Positions 34,976-41,510 of a stretch of 64,000 nt of DNA are shown here, piece after piece. Origin of the DNA: Hyphomicrobiales bacterium (GTDB taxonomy: Bacteria > Pseudomonadota > Alphaproteobacteria > Rhizobiales > Rhizobiaceae); the NCBI GenBank assembly GCA_900467745.1, contig UBQW01000014.1, positions 1 through 64,000 on the forward strand, read 5' to 3'. Below the pieces are notes generated by a model. That model ran no database searches, had not been told where the DNA came from, and was given only the letters and a program-made list of their open reading frames with translations. The stretch's first letter is position 1. Every line of letters starts with the position of its first letter. The translations under genes and the position numbers were made by a program.

Positions 34976-36031
34976 ATGAAGCGATTGACTCCGGCGTTCC
35001 GAACCCGTTTCGCTGGAGCCCTCCTGCTGGCCGCCTCACTTGCGGCCGGCACATCCGCCCTGGCCGAAACGCCGGCGGCGGAAGTGAGAAGCAGCATCAT
35101 CTCGAACTTCAAGATCGGCTCCGACGAGAAGCGCTTCGGGCCATTCGAATTCGTCGGCGGCCTGGAAATGGTCTCCCCCAACCGCCTCTTCGGCTCGCTG
35201 TCCTCCATCCGTTTCCGCGATGACCAGAAGCATTTCGTCGGCGTACTCGATACCGGCCACTGGATGACCGGCCGCATCGAGCGCGGCGCGGACGGCAGCC
35301 TCAGCGGGCTTGCCGATGTCGAGATCACGCCGATGCGCGACCGCGTCGGCAAGATCCTCGAAGGCAAGGCACTGATGGACGCCGAGGGCGTCGCGCTGAA
35401 GGACGGCAAGGTGCTGGTCTCATATGAGCAATTCCACCGCGTCGATCTCTATCCCGATCCCGGTTTCGAGACCTCGCGCGCGCTCGACACGATGCCCATC
35501 CCCTTCGAGAAGAAGCAGCTGCGCGCCAACCGCGGCTTCGAAACGATCGCCGTCTCGCCGCCATCGAGCCCGCTCAAAGGCGGCACACTGATCGTCGCCG
35601 AGCGCAGCCTTGATGACGACGGCAACGCCTATGCCGCGATCCTGGACGGGCCGTTGAAGGGTAAGCTGGCGCTTGCCCATTACGGCGATTTCGACGTCAC
35701 CGACGGCGCCTTCCTGCCGAACGGCGACCTACTCTTGCTGGAGCGCCGCTTCAGCATGGCCGAAGGCATCGGCATGCGCATCCGCCGCATCAAGTCGGCC
35801 GATATCAAGCCCGGCAGCGTCATGGATGGCGAAATATTGATCCAGGGCGATTTCGGCTACCAGATCGACAATATGGAAGGTCTCGACACCTTCACCGCCG
35901 CCGACGGCAGCACCCATGTTATTCTCGTCTCCGACGACAACCACTCGATCCTCCAGCGCAATCTGATGCTGGAGTTCAAGCTGGATCAGCGGCAGCCCGG
36001 CCCATCGGCCGACACCGCCGCCTCGCATTGA
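34976..36031 (+). CDS. Secreted esterase-like/phytase-like beta-propeller protein
   Basis: The 351-residue precursor has a signal peptide ending near TSALA (about residue 30). The mature domain matches the esterase-like activity of phytase family (PF13449): GLEMVSPNRLFGSLSSI, DAEGVALKDGKVLVSYEQFHRVDLY, NRGFETIAVSP and DTFTAADGSTHVILVSDDN are typical propeller blades. Phosphoester hydrolysis is suspected for the family but rarely shown. It begins 6 bp after cobT and may ride on the same transcript, although no functional link to cobalamin synthesis is known. Confidence 0.82.
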   Translation: MKRLTPAFRTRFAGALLLAASLAAGTSALAETPAAEVRSSIISNFKIGSDEKRFGPFEFVGGLEMVSPNRLFGSLSSIRFRDDQKHFVGVLDTGHWMTGRIERGADGSLSGLADVEITPMRDRVGKILEGKALMDAEGVALKDGKVLVSYEQFHRVDLYPDPGFETSRALDTMPIPFEKKQLRANRGFETIAVSPPSSPLKGGTLIVAERSLDDDGNAYAAILDGPLKGKLALAHYGDFDVTDGAFLPNGDLLLLERRFSMAEGIGMRIRRIKSADIKPGSVMDGEILIQGDFGYQIDNMEGLDTFTAADGSTHVILVSDDNHSILQRNLMLEFKLDQRQPGPSADTAASH

Positions 36032-36040
36032 CAGGGCGCA

Positions 36041-36931
36041 TCAGCCCTCGAAGTAAGCATGTCGGTCGAGATCGGCGATCAGCCCCTGATGCTTGGGCTC
36101 CCAGCCAAGCGTTTCCCGCGTCCAGGCGCTGGACGCCCGGTTGTTGATCGACGCAAAATGCGTGAACCAGCCGAAATGCTCTGCCGCCTCTTCAGGCGAC
36201 TTTGAGACGACAGGCAGGCCAAGCCGCTTGCCGATGACGCCGGCGATCTCGCGAAACGGGATCCCCTCCTCCGCCACGCCATGATAGCGCGCACCTGCCT
36301 GCGCCTTCTCCAGAGCGAGACGGTACAGGCTGCCGGTATCGAGACGATGCACCGCCGGCCAATGGTTCATGCCCTCGCCGATATGGGCCGAGGCGCCTTT
36401 CTCGCGCGCGAGACCGATGACGATAGGCACGAAGCCGTGGTCGCCATCACCATGCACCGAGGGCGGAAGGCGGACCACCGAGGCGCTGAGGCCATCCGGC
36501 ACCATGGAAAGCGCGGCCTTCTCCGAGACGCGCGGAATGGCCGACGACGAGGGTGCCGCCATCTCTTCCGTGGCGACCGCGCCCGGCGCCAGCAGACCCG
36601 TGCCCGAGGTCACGACCATGTGTCGGCCGGAGCCGGAGAGCACCTTGCCCATCGCCTCGATGGCGCGCCCGTCGATCTCGCAATTCTCCTTGAACTTGGA
36701 GAAGTCGTGGATGAAACCCGTATGGATCACGCCATCGCAGGCATCAGCCCCCCGGCGCAGACCATCGAGATCCTTGAGATCGCCGCGATGAACCGCAGCA
36801 CCCGCGGCCTCCAGCGACGCGGCCGAAGCATCCGAGCGGGCGAGACCGAGCACCTGATGGCCGGCCTGAATGAGATCCTGAACGACGGCCGAGCCGACAA
36901 AGCCGGTGGCACCGGTAACGAAAACGCGCAT
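36041..36931 (-). CDS. NAD-dependent epimerase/dehydratase (extended SDR family)
   Basis: The 296-residue protein begins with the Rossmann motif MRVFVTGATGFVGSAVV and shows LARSDASAASLEAAGA (NADP-type second strand) and VVRLPPSVHG. The usual YxxxK site is weak: the region corresponding to it reads AIPRVSEKAAL, so the catalytic tyrosine seems replaced. Members of this group are often annotated as atypical SDRs. The start at 36931 is preferred because the GGAG box lies 6 nt upstream of it and directly abuts the alternative ATG at 36937. The gene is divergent from an AraC regulator that probably controls it. Confidence 0.85.
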   Translation of the reverse strand: MRVFVTGATGFVGSAVVQDLIQAGHQVLGLARSDASAASLEAAGAAVHRGDLKDLDGLRRGADACDGVIHTGFIHDFSKFKENCEIDGRAIEAMGKVLSGSGRHMVVTSGTGLLAPGAVATEEMAAPSSSAIPRVSEKAALSMVPDGLSASVVRLPPSVHGDGDHGFVPIVIGLAREKGASAHIGEGMNHWPAVHRLDTGSLYRLALEKAQAGARYHGVAEEGIPFREIAGVIGKRLGLPVVSKSPEEAAEHFGWFTHFASINNRASSAWTRETLGWEPKHQGLIADLDRHAYFEG

Positions 36932-37037
36932 GGTCATCTCCTTGCTTGCTGCGACGCGCCCGTCGATGCGAACGTGTCGAGTGCGGGCGTGTCGAGGAAA
37001 AGCTAGGGCCTTGAGGCGATACGGTCTATGTTATATT

Positions 37038-37065
37038 GTCCGGAATATCTTCGCGATCGTCCGGA
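37038..37065 (+). promoter_or_regulatory. Direct repeat, candidate AraC-family operator
   Basis: GTCCGGA occurs at 37038-37044 and again at 37059-37065, 21 bp apart (two helical turns) and in the same orientation, as is usual for AraC-type half-sites. The second copy overlaps the ribosome binding site of the araC-like gene, which suggests autoregulation and control of the divergent SDR gene. Confidence 0.4.
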
Positions 37066-37072
37066 GTTTTCA

Positions 37073-38005
37073 ATGGACCCTCTGTCAAACGTCCTCTCGC
37101 TGCTGAAACCGCAGAACTATCTCTCCGCCGGCATGGAGGCGGGCGGCGAGTGGGCGATCCAGTTTCCGGACCAGAATGGCGGCATCAAGTGCGGCGCCAT
37201 CGTATCAGGCACCTGCTGGCTCAGTGTCGAGGGTATTGAGGATCCGGTACATCTACGCCCCGGCGACAGCTTTCTGCTCCCACGCGGCCGGCCGTTCAGG
37301 CTCGCCACCGATCTCGCGCTCGAACCGCTCCCGGCCGCCGCCATCTTCCTCGGCCCGCGCAAAGATGGCATCGTCTCGCTCAACGATGGCCGCGACTTCT
37401 CGATCGTCAGCTGCCGCTTCGGCCTTGCCGGTAGTCATGCCGATATCCTGCTGAAAATGCTGCCGCCCATCGTGCTGCTACGCGACGAGCAGAGCCAGGC
37501 GGCCTTGCGCTTTGCTGTGGAGCAGATGATGCAGGAGCTGCGCGCGCCGCAGCCGGGCGGCTTCCTGATCGTCGAGCACCTCGCCCACATGATCCTCGTG
37601 CAGGCCCTGCGGCTGCATCTGGCGGATCGCTCGAACACCGGCGTCGGCTGGCTCTTCGCGCTCGCCGACCGGCAGATGAGTGCTGCGATATCGGCGATCC
37701 ACGACAGCCCGGCCGAACGCTGGACCCTGCAGGCGCTTGCCTCGCGCGCCGGCATGTCGCGCTCCACATTCGCGCAGAAATTCAGGGAAACGGTCGGCAC
37801 CTCGCCGATGGAGTATCTGGCGCAATGGCGCATGCTGCTTGCCGGCAACCGGCTGGAGAACTCCCGCGACCCGATCTCGGTCATCGCGCCCTCGCTCGGC
37901 TATGAGTCCGAGGCCGCCTTCAGCACGGCCTTCAAGCGGATCATGGGCTGCTCGCCCCGGCAATATGTCCGCGACCGCCCCAAAATGGCGACGGCGCTTT
38001 CATGA
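37073..38005 (+). CDS. AraC-family transcriptional regulator
   Basis: The 310-residue protein has an N-terminal cupin-like sensor domain (about residues 1-190; MDPLSNVLSLLKPQNYLSAG, LRPGDSFLLPRG) of the cupin_6 type. Two helix-turn-helix motifs lie at the C-terminus: LQALASRAGMSRSTFAQKFRE and the second ending GYESEAAFSTAFKRIMG.SPRQY. Regulators of this type usually control a neighbouring oxidoreductase or SDR gene in response to a small molecule. The start at 37073 follows CCGGAG and matches the usual MDPLS N-terminus. The divergent SDR gene is the obvious target. Confidence 0.9.
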   Translation: MDPLSNVLSLLKPQNYLSAGMEAGGEWAIQFPDQNGGIKCGAIVSGTCWLSVEGIEDPVHLRPGDSFLLPRGRPFRLATDLALEPLPAAAIFLGPRKDGIVSLNDGRDFSIVSCRFGLAGSHADILLKMLPPIVLLRDEQSQAALRFAVEQMMQELRAPQPGGFLIVEHLAHMILVQALRLHLADRSNTGVGWLFALADRQMSAAISAIHDSPAERWTLQALASRAGMSRSTFAQKFRETVGTSPMEYLAQWRMLLAGNRLENSRDPISVIAPSLGYESEAAFSTAFKRIMGCSPRQYVRDRPKMATALS

Positions 38006-38015
38006 TGAAGCGCCG
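37992..38015. terminator. Convergent hairpin between the AraC gene and yhhQ
   Basis: The stem CGGCGCTT/AAGCGCCG (8 bp, 8-nt loop) spans the stop codon of the AraC gene and precedes the convergent yhhQ stop. There is no strong T-run, so this is a weak candidate. Confidence 0.4.
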
Positions 38016-38035
38016 CCGTTAGACTTTATGAAAGA

Positions 38036-38674
38036 TCAGCTGGCCGCGCGGGCGCCCTGCATCGGCCTGAGCACGCTCATCAGCGCGCCGTATGGCAGAA
38101 GCATCACCAGGCCGACCAGCAGCTTCACCCAGAAATCGCCGATCGCCCAGGAGATCCAGCGCGGCGCCTCGGCCGCAAAAACGCCGAGAACAGGCGACGC
38201 CTCGAGCGCGAACGGCTCGTTCGGGCCGAGGAAGACGAAGAAGGCGGCGAACGACAGCGAGAAGAAGATCACCGTGTCGAGCATGGAGCCGAGCAGCGAG
38301 CCGACCAGCGGCGCACGCCACCAGGCCTGCCGGCGCAGCCGGTTAAACAGCGCGATATCGAGCAGCTGGCCGGCGAGATAGGCCGTACCGGAAGCGATCG
38401 CGATGCGCGGCACCGATGTGAAGAAGGAGAGCGCCACGCCGACGAGGAAGCCGGCAAACACCACCTTACGCGCCGCCTGCGGCCCGAACTGACGGTTGGT
38501 GAGATCAGTGATCAGAAAGGCGACCGGATAGGTGAAGGCACCCCAGGTCAAGAGATCAGCGAGATTGACGCCTGCGAACGTGACGTTCAGCGGGAACTGC
38601 ACGAGGAAGTTCGACGAGACGACGACAAGCGTCATCAGGGCGACGTAGATAAGGGTATAGCGCGTCTGAAGCAT
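38036..38674 (-). CDS. yhhQ: Queuosine precursor transporter (VUT/YhhQ family)
   Basis: The 212-residue protein has about six membrane helices and the family blocks SNFLVQFP, LADLLTWGAFTYPVAFLITDLTNRQFG, GTAYLAGQLLDIALFNRLR and GSMLDTVIFFSLSF. YhhQ proteins import preQ0, preQ1 or related queuosine precursors, which are needed for tRNA wobble modification. The ATG at 38674 follows an AGGA box that sits at the base of a pseudoknot-like leader structure. A 15-codon upstream extension of the frame is rejected because it runs through that structure. The gene is convergent with the AraC gene and downstream of rpmB. Confidence 0.9.
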   Translation of the reverse strand: MLQTRYTLIYVALMTLVVVSSNFLVQFPLNVTFAGVNLADLLTWGAFTYPVAFLITDLTNRQFGPQAARKVVFAGFLVGVALSFFTSVPRIAIASGTAYLAGQLLDIALFNRLRRQAWWRAPLVGSLLGSMLDTVIFFSLSFAAFFVFLGPNEPFALEASPVLGVFAAEAPRWISWAIGDFWVKLLVGLVMLLPYGALMSVLRPMQGARAAS

Positions 38675-38700
38675 TTTTTTATCCTGGGGTATGCCACCAG
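38671..38700 (-). promoter_or_regulatory. preQ1-I-like pseudoknot overlapping the yhhQ start codon
   Basis: On the yhhQ mRNA a short stem CUGG/CCAG (38700-38697 with 38687-38684) encloses the loop UGGCAUACC and is followed by an A-rich tail of GAUA plus six A. The loop bases GCAU (38694-38691) can pair with AUGC (38674-38671), which contains the start codon, giving an H-type pseudoknot. This layout (short P1, loop-tail P2, A-rich L3, C just before the 3' arm of P1) is that of preQ1-I riboswitches, and the gene transports queuosine precursors. The loop is about three nucleotides shorter than in well-known examples. Confidence 0.45.
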
Positions 38701-38722
38701 TTGGAGGGATATCAGGCAAAGC

Positions 38723-38757
38723 AAAAGGCTTGAACGGAATTACCGTGCAAGCCTTTT
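38723..38757 (-). terminator. Terminator after rpmB
   Basis: A perfect 10-bp stem AAAAGGCTTG/CAAGCCTTTT with an inner ACGG/CCGT helix lies about 30 bp after the rpmB stop. Because it also lies just 50 bp before yhhQ, transcription of yhhQ needs read-through or a promoter within this short gap. Confidence 0.8.
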
Positions 38758-38787
38758 GAAGCCGTATAGCTTGAAGTCGGTTATTGC

Positions 38788-39087
38788 TTAAGCAGCAACA
38801 GCCGTTTCAGCGGTCTTCTTGACGATCTGGCGGCGCAGCAGACGAGCGCGCATCGACAGTTCGTTTTCGCTTGCCTTGATCAGGAAAGCATCGAGACCAC
38901 CGCGATGCTCGACGGTACGCAGAGCAGCAGCCGAAACGCGAAGACGGTAACGCTGGCCGAGCGCGTCGGAGATCAGCGTAACCTGGCACAGGTTCGGGAG
39001 GAACCGGCGCTTGGTCTTGTTGTTGGCATGGCTGACATTGTTGCCAACGAGGACTGCCTTGCCGGTCAATTCGCACATGCGGGACAT
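38788..39087 (-). CDS. rpmB: 50S ribosomal protein L28
   Basis: The 99-residue product starts [32 protein letters not shown], the canonical L28 N-terminus, and is slightly longer than gammaproteobacterial L28 (78 residues), as is normal for Alphaproteobacteria. The start at 39087 is preceded by an AGGTGT box; the open frame runs 39 codons further upstream without homology. A consensus-like promoter lies about 95 bp upstream and a strong terminator lies downstream, so it is a single-gene unit. Confidence 0.96.
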   Translation of the reverse strand: MSRMCELTGKAVLVGNNVSHANNKTKRRFLPNLCQVTLISDALGQRYRLRVSAAALRTVEHRGGLDAFLIKASENELSMRARLLRRQIVKKTAETAVAA

Positions 39088-39180
39088 GGGACACCTATTC
39101 TTGTTTTTCTCGGCCATCAATTGCCGACCCGCGCAAAGTCGAGCTTGCAATCCATCAGGCCATGATTGGAAAGTTGCGGT

Positions 39181-39209
39181 TCTATAATCAGACAGACCGT
39201 GCACGTCAA
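39181..39209 (-). promoter_or_regulatory. Promoter of rpmB
   Basis: On the minus strand TTGACG (39209-39204) and TATAGA (39186-39181) have an ideal 17-bp spacer. The leader to the rpmB ATG would be about 85-90 nt. Confidence 0.6.
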
Positions 39210-39346
39210 GCCAAACCTTGGCCTTTCCGGCGATTCAGTCCAAAAGCCTCGCAATTCCGTCAAAAAGCTTTTGTTCTCTAAAGGCCACCACAGGCGTATA
39301 GACCGTATCTCGCGACCTGACCAGCGCACCGAACAAGGTTCAATTC

Positions 39347-40123
39347 ATGGCTCATTGGGGCAAACGCATTTTCATTTCCGCCTTGGCGGGCCTGATGGCG
39401 ATTCCGGCAGGCGCCGCCGAAGTCGTGCATCATACCGAATACAAGGTCGCGCTCGGCATCATCACCATCGCCCGCGCCGCCTTCATGACCCGCATCGAGG
39501 ACGACAAGACCTATCGCGTCTCCGGCGACATCAGCTCGGCCGGCCTCGCCGATCTCGTCACCACCATCTCGGCCAAGACCAGCGTCGATGGCCGGCTGCG
39601 CGGCAACCGCATGCAGGCGGACCATTATCTGCTCTATTACAAGAGCGGCAAGCGCGCCCGCACCTATGATGTCCGCTACTCCAACGGCAACATCACCTCC
39701 ACGACCGTGAAGCCGCCGCGTCAGCCGCCGAAGAACTGGGTCGATGTCCCGGCCTCGGACATGCGCGCCGTACTCGATCCCATTTCCGGCCTGATCTTCC
39801 CCGCCGACACCAATGTCTGCGCGCAGAAACTGCCGATCTACGACGGCGAGATGCGCATGGATCTCGTGTTGTCGCCGAGCGGATCGAAGGACTTTTCCAC
39901 GCAGGGCTTCACCGGCAAGGCCACCGTCTGCAACGTGCGCTTTGTGCCGCGCTCGGGCTACAAGAAGGGCCGCAGCGACATCGAGTATCTGAGCAAGAGC
40001 AGCCGCATGGAAATCTGGTTTGCCAAGGCCGACGCGGCCAACGTCATAGCGCCCGTCTTCGTTCGCATCCCGACCCAATACGGGCCGGTGACCATCACGG
40101 CGGTCAAGTACAGCGCAAGCTGA
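39347..40123 (+). CDS. DUF3108 family periplasmic protein
   Basis: The 258-residue precursor has a signal peptide ending near IPAGA (about residue 23). The mature domain is DUF3108-like: an opening TEYKVALGIITIARAAFMTRI strand pair, the YKSGKRARTYDVRYSNG segment, and the C-terminal SRMEIWFAKA..ANVIAPVFVRIPT.YGPVTITA block. Two cysteines (NVCAQKLP and TVCNVRF) could form a disulfide. The function is unknown. The gene is divergent from rpmB with an AAGG box before the ATG, and a hairpin terminator follows. Confidence 0.82.
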   Translation: MAHWGKRIFISALAGLMAIPAGAAEVVHHTEYKVALGIITIARAAFMTRIEDDKTYRVSGDISSAGLADLVTTISAKTSVDGRLRGNRMQADHYLLYYKSGKRARTYDVRYSNGNITSTTVKPPRQPPKNWVDVPASDMRAVLDPISGLIFPADTNVCAQKLPIYDGEMRMDLVLSPSGSKDFSTQGFTGKATVCNVRFVPRSGYKKGRSDIEYLSKSSRMEIWFAKADAANVIAPVFVRIPTQYGPVTITAVKYSAS

Positions 40124-40154
40124 CGGAGCGGCTTGGACCGCGCCCCACAAATGA

Positions 40155-40186
40155 AAAGTGCGGCAATCATGCCGCACCCCTGTTTC
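40155..40186 (+). terminator. Terminator after the DUF3108 gene
   Basis: A perfect stem GTGCGGCA/TGCCGCAC with a 4-nt loop (40158-40177) is followed by CCCTGTTTCT, 35 bp past the stop codon. Confidence 0.65.
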
Positions 40187-40321
40187 TAACGCTGATCCTG
40201 ACGATCCCGGGCTTCAAAAGCCCAGCAGGCGTATCGCGCACGCCTGCCTGTTGGTGATTAGGCGGCGCGATACTCGCTGCTTGGGAGACATCTAGCAACC
40301 GGATCGCCGGGCGAGCGCCGC

Positions 40322-41053
40322 TTAGCGCATCGCGATGACCATCTTGCAGAGCTTGACGAGGCTGCCGTCGAAGCCGCCGCCGCCACCGGCCAGGATATCC
40401 TTGCAGCGCACCTTCATCTTCGCCCGGTCACCGGATGACATGTCGTTGAAGGCCTGGAGCTGCCGGCTGTTCATGTTGTTGAGGCTGTTGCGCCCGTTGG
40501 TTCCATTGGTGCCGTTGGTACCATTGTTGCCGTTGGTCGGGTCGTTCGGGTTCTGCGGATCATCGGTTCCCGGCAGGCCGAGATTGAGGTTCAGCAGCGT
40601 GTTGGTGCCGAGCGCCACCTTCGCCTTCGCCCCCAGCAGGCTGGAGCCGCCGACATTGGCGTTTACGCCCGTGTTGAGCCCGCGCGATCCGCCGACGCTC
40701 GCGGTGTTGCTGACGCCGAGGCCGCCACCGCTACCACCACCTATAGAGGTGTTCGTGCCGACACCGCTGGAACCGCCGACCGACGCCGAGACGCCGAGGC
40801 CACCGCTTGAGTTGCTACCGACGTTTGCATTGACGCCGCTGGCGCCGCCGACCGACGCGGTTGCAACATTGCCGTTTCCGCCGACGTTTGCATTGACGCC
40901 ATTTGCGCCGCCGAGCGATACGCTGAGCCCATTGGTGGTCCCGATGCTGAGACCATTGCTGCCGCCGACGTCAAAGGCGCTCGCGGGCAGCGGAGCCAGC
41001 AAAGCGGCGCAACTTACGGCCAGAACAGCGTATTTCGATGCATTAAAGTTCAT
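40322..41053 (-). CDS. Secreted Gly/Ser/Asn-rich repetitive protein
   Basis: The 243-residue precursor has a signal peptide ending near LPASA (about residue 25). The mature part (about 28-150) is an imperfect repeat with the pattern GG..GVNANVGG or GG.SGV....S, which should form glycine-rich beta turns as in some surface or matrix proteins. A short spacer with repeated NGTNGTNG leads to a C-terminal domain of about 50 residues (LQAFNDMSSGDRAKMKVRCKDILAGG) with two cysteines, which is more normal in composition. The start at 41053 has a GGAGG box. I do not recognise the family. Confidence 0.78.
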   Translation of the reverse strand: MNFNASKYAVLAVSCAALLAPLPASAFDVGGSNGLSIGTTNGLSVSLGGANGVNANVGGNGNVATASVGGASGVNANVGSNSSGGLGVSASVGGSSGVGTNTSIGGGSGGGLGVSNTASVGGSRGLNTGVNANVGGSSLLGAKAKVALGTNTLLNLNLGLPGTDDPQNPNDPTNGNNGTNGTNGTNGRNSLNNMNSRQLQAFNDMSSGDRAKMKVRCKDILAGGGGGFDGSLVKLCKMVIAMR

Positions 41054-41288
41054 TCCAACCTCCACGAGATGCTGCCGGGCCCAATGCCCAGGCAGTCGAA
41101 ACCAATGAAGGGAAGCGCGCATTCCCGAAGCGGCGGTCTGTAACCAAGAGTGGAAGCCAGCCCGCCTCTACATGAAAACAAGAATATGCGTAAATTCTAA
41201 CATTTCAATGTGTTTCGCGTATAGGTTTTGTAAGCCTCGCAAGACGGATAACATATTATGAATAGCTAATGCAAAATACATGCACAAC

Positions 41289-41306
41289 CGGAGACATATG
41301 TCTCCG
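41289..41306. promoter_or_regulatory. 18-bp perfect palindrome
   Basis: CGGAGACATATGTCTCCG is fully self-complementary. It lies 236 bp before the start of the Gly-rich secreted-protein gene in AT-rich sequence and has the form of a binding site for a dimeric regulator. Confidence 0.4.
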
Positions 41307-41451
41307 TAAATGGGACGGATTGCAGCAGGATGAGACGGCCAGGTGGAATGAGGCGAAACAGGGGCGTGCGATGTGTACCCGTTCTGGAATATAAGCGTCG
41401 ATTTATACAATCAATGATACGCATTCCATCGTTTACCTCGCGCGCCAAAAT

Positions 41452-41491
41452 GAAACGGCCGGCACCGCCTCTAAGCGATGCCGGCCGTTTC
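41452..41491 (-). terminator. Terminator after the chemoreceptor gene
   Basis: A 13-bp perfect stem GAAACGGCCGGCA/TGCCGGCCGTTTC encloses a 14-nt loop and is followed on the minus strand by ATTTTGG. It starts 20 bp beyond the stop codon. Confidence 0.8.
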
Positions 41492-41510
41492 GATCATTCT
41501 GATATGACGA

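Larger units (their letters stand above)
41054..41510. other. AT-rich intergenic region with a perfect palindrome
   Basis: The region holds the upstream sequence of the Gly-rich protein gene and the terminator of the chemoreceptor gene. It is noticeably AT-rich between about 41165 and 41450 compared with its surroundings. An 18-bp perfect palindrome lies at 41289-41306. Open frames of 60-97 codons on both strands lack ribosome binding sites, and I support no gene. Confidence 0.55.
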
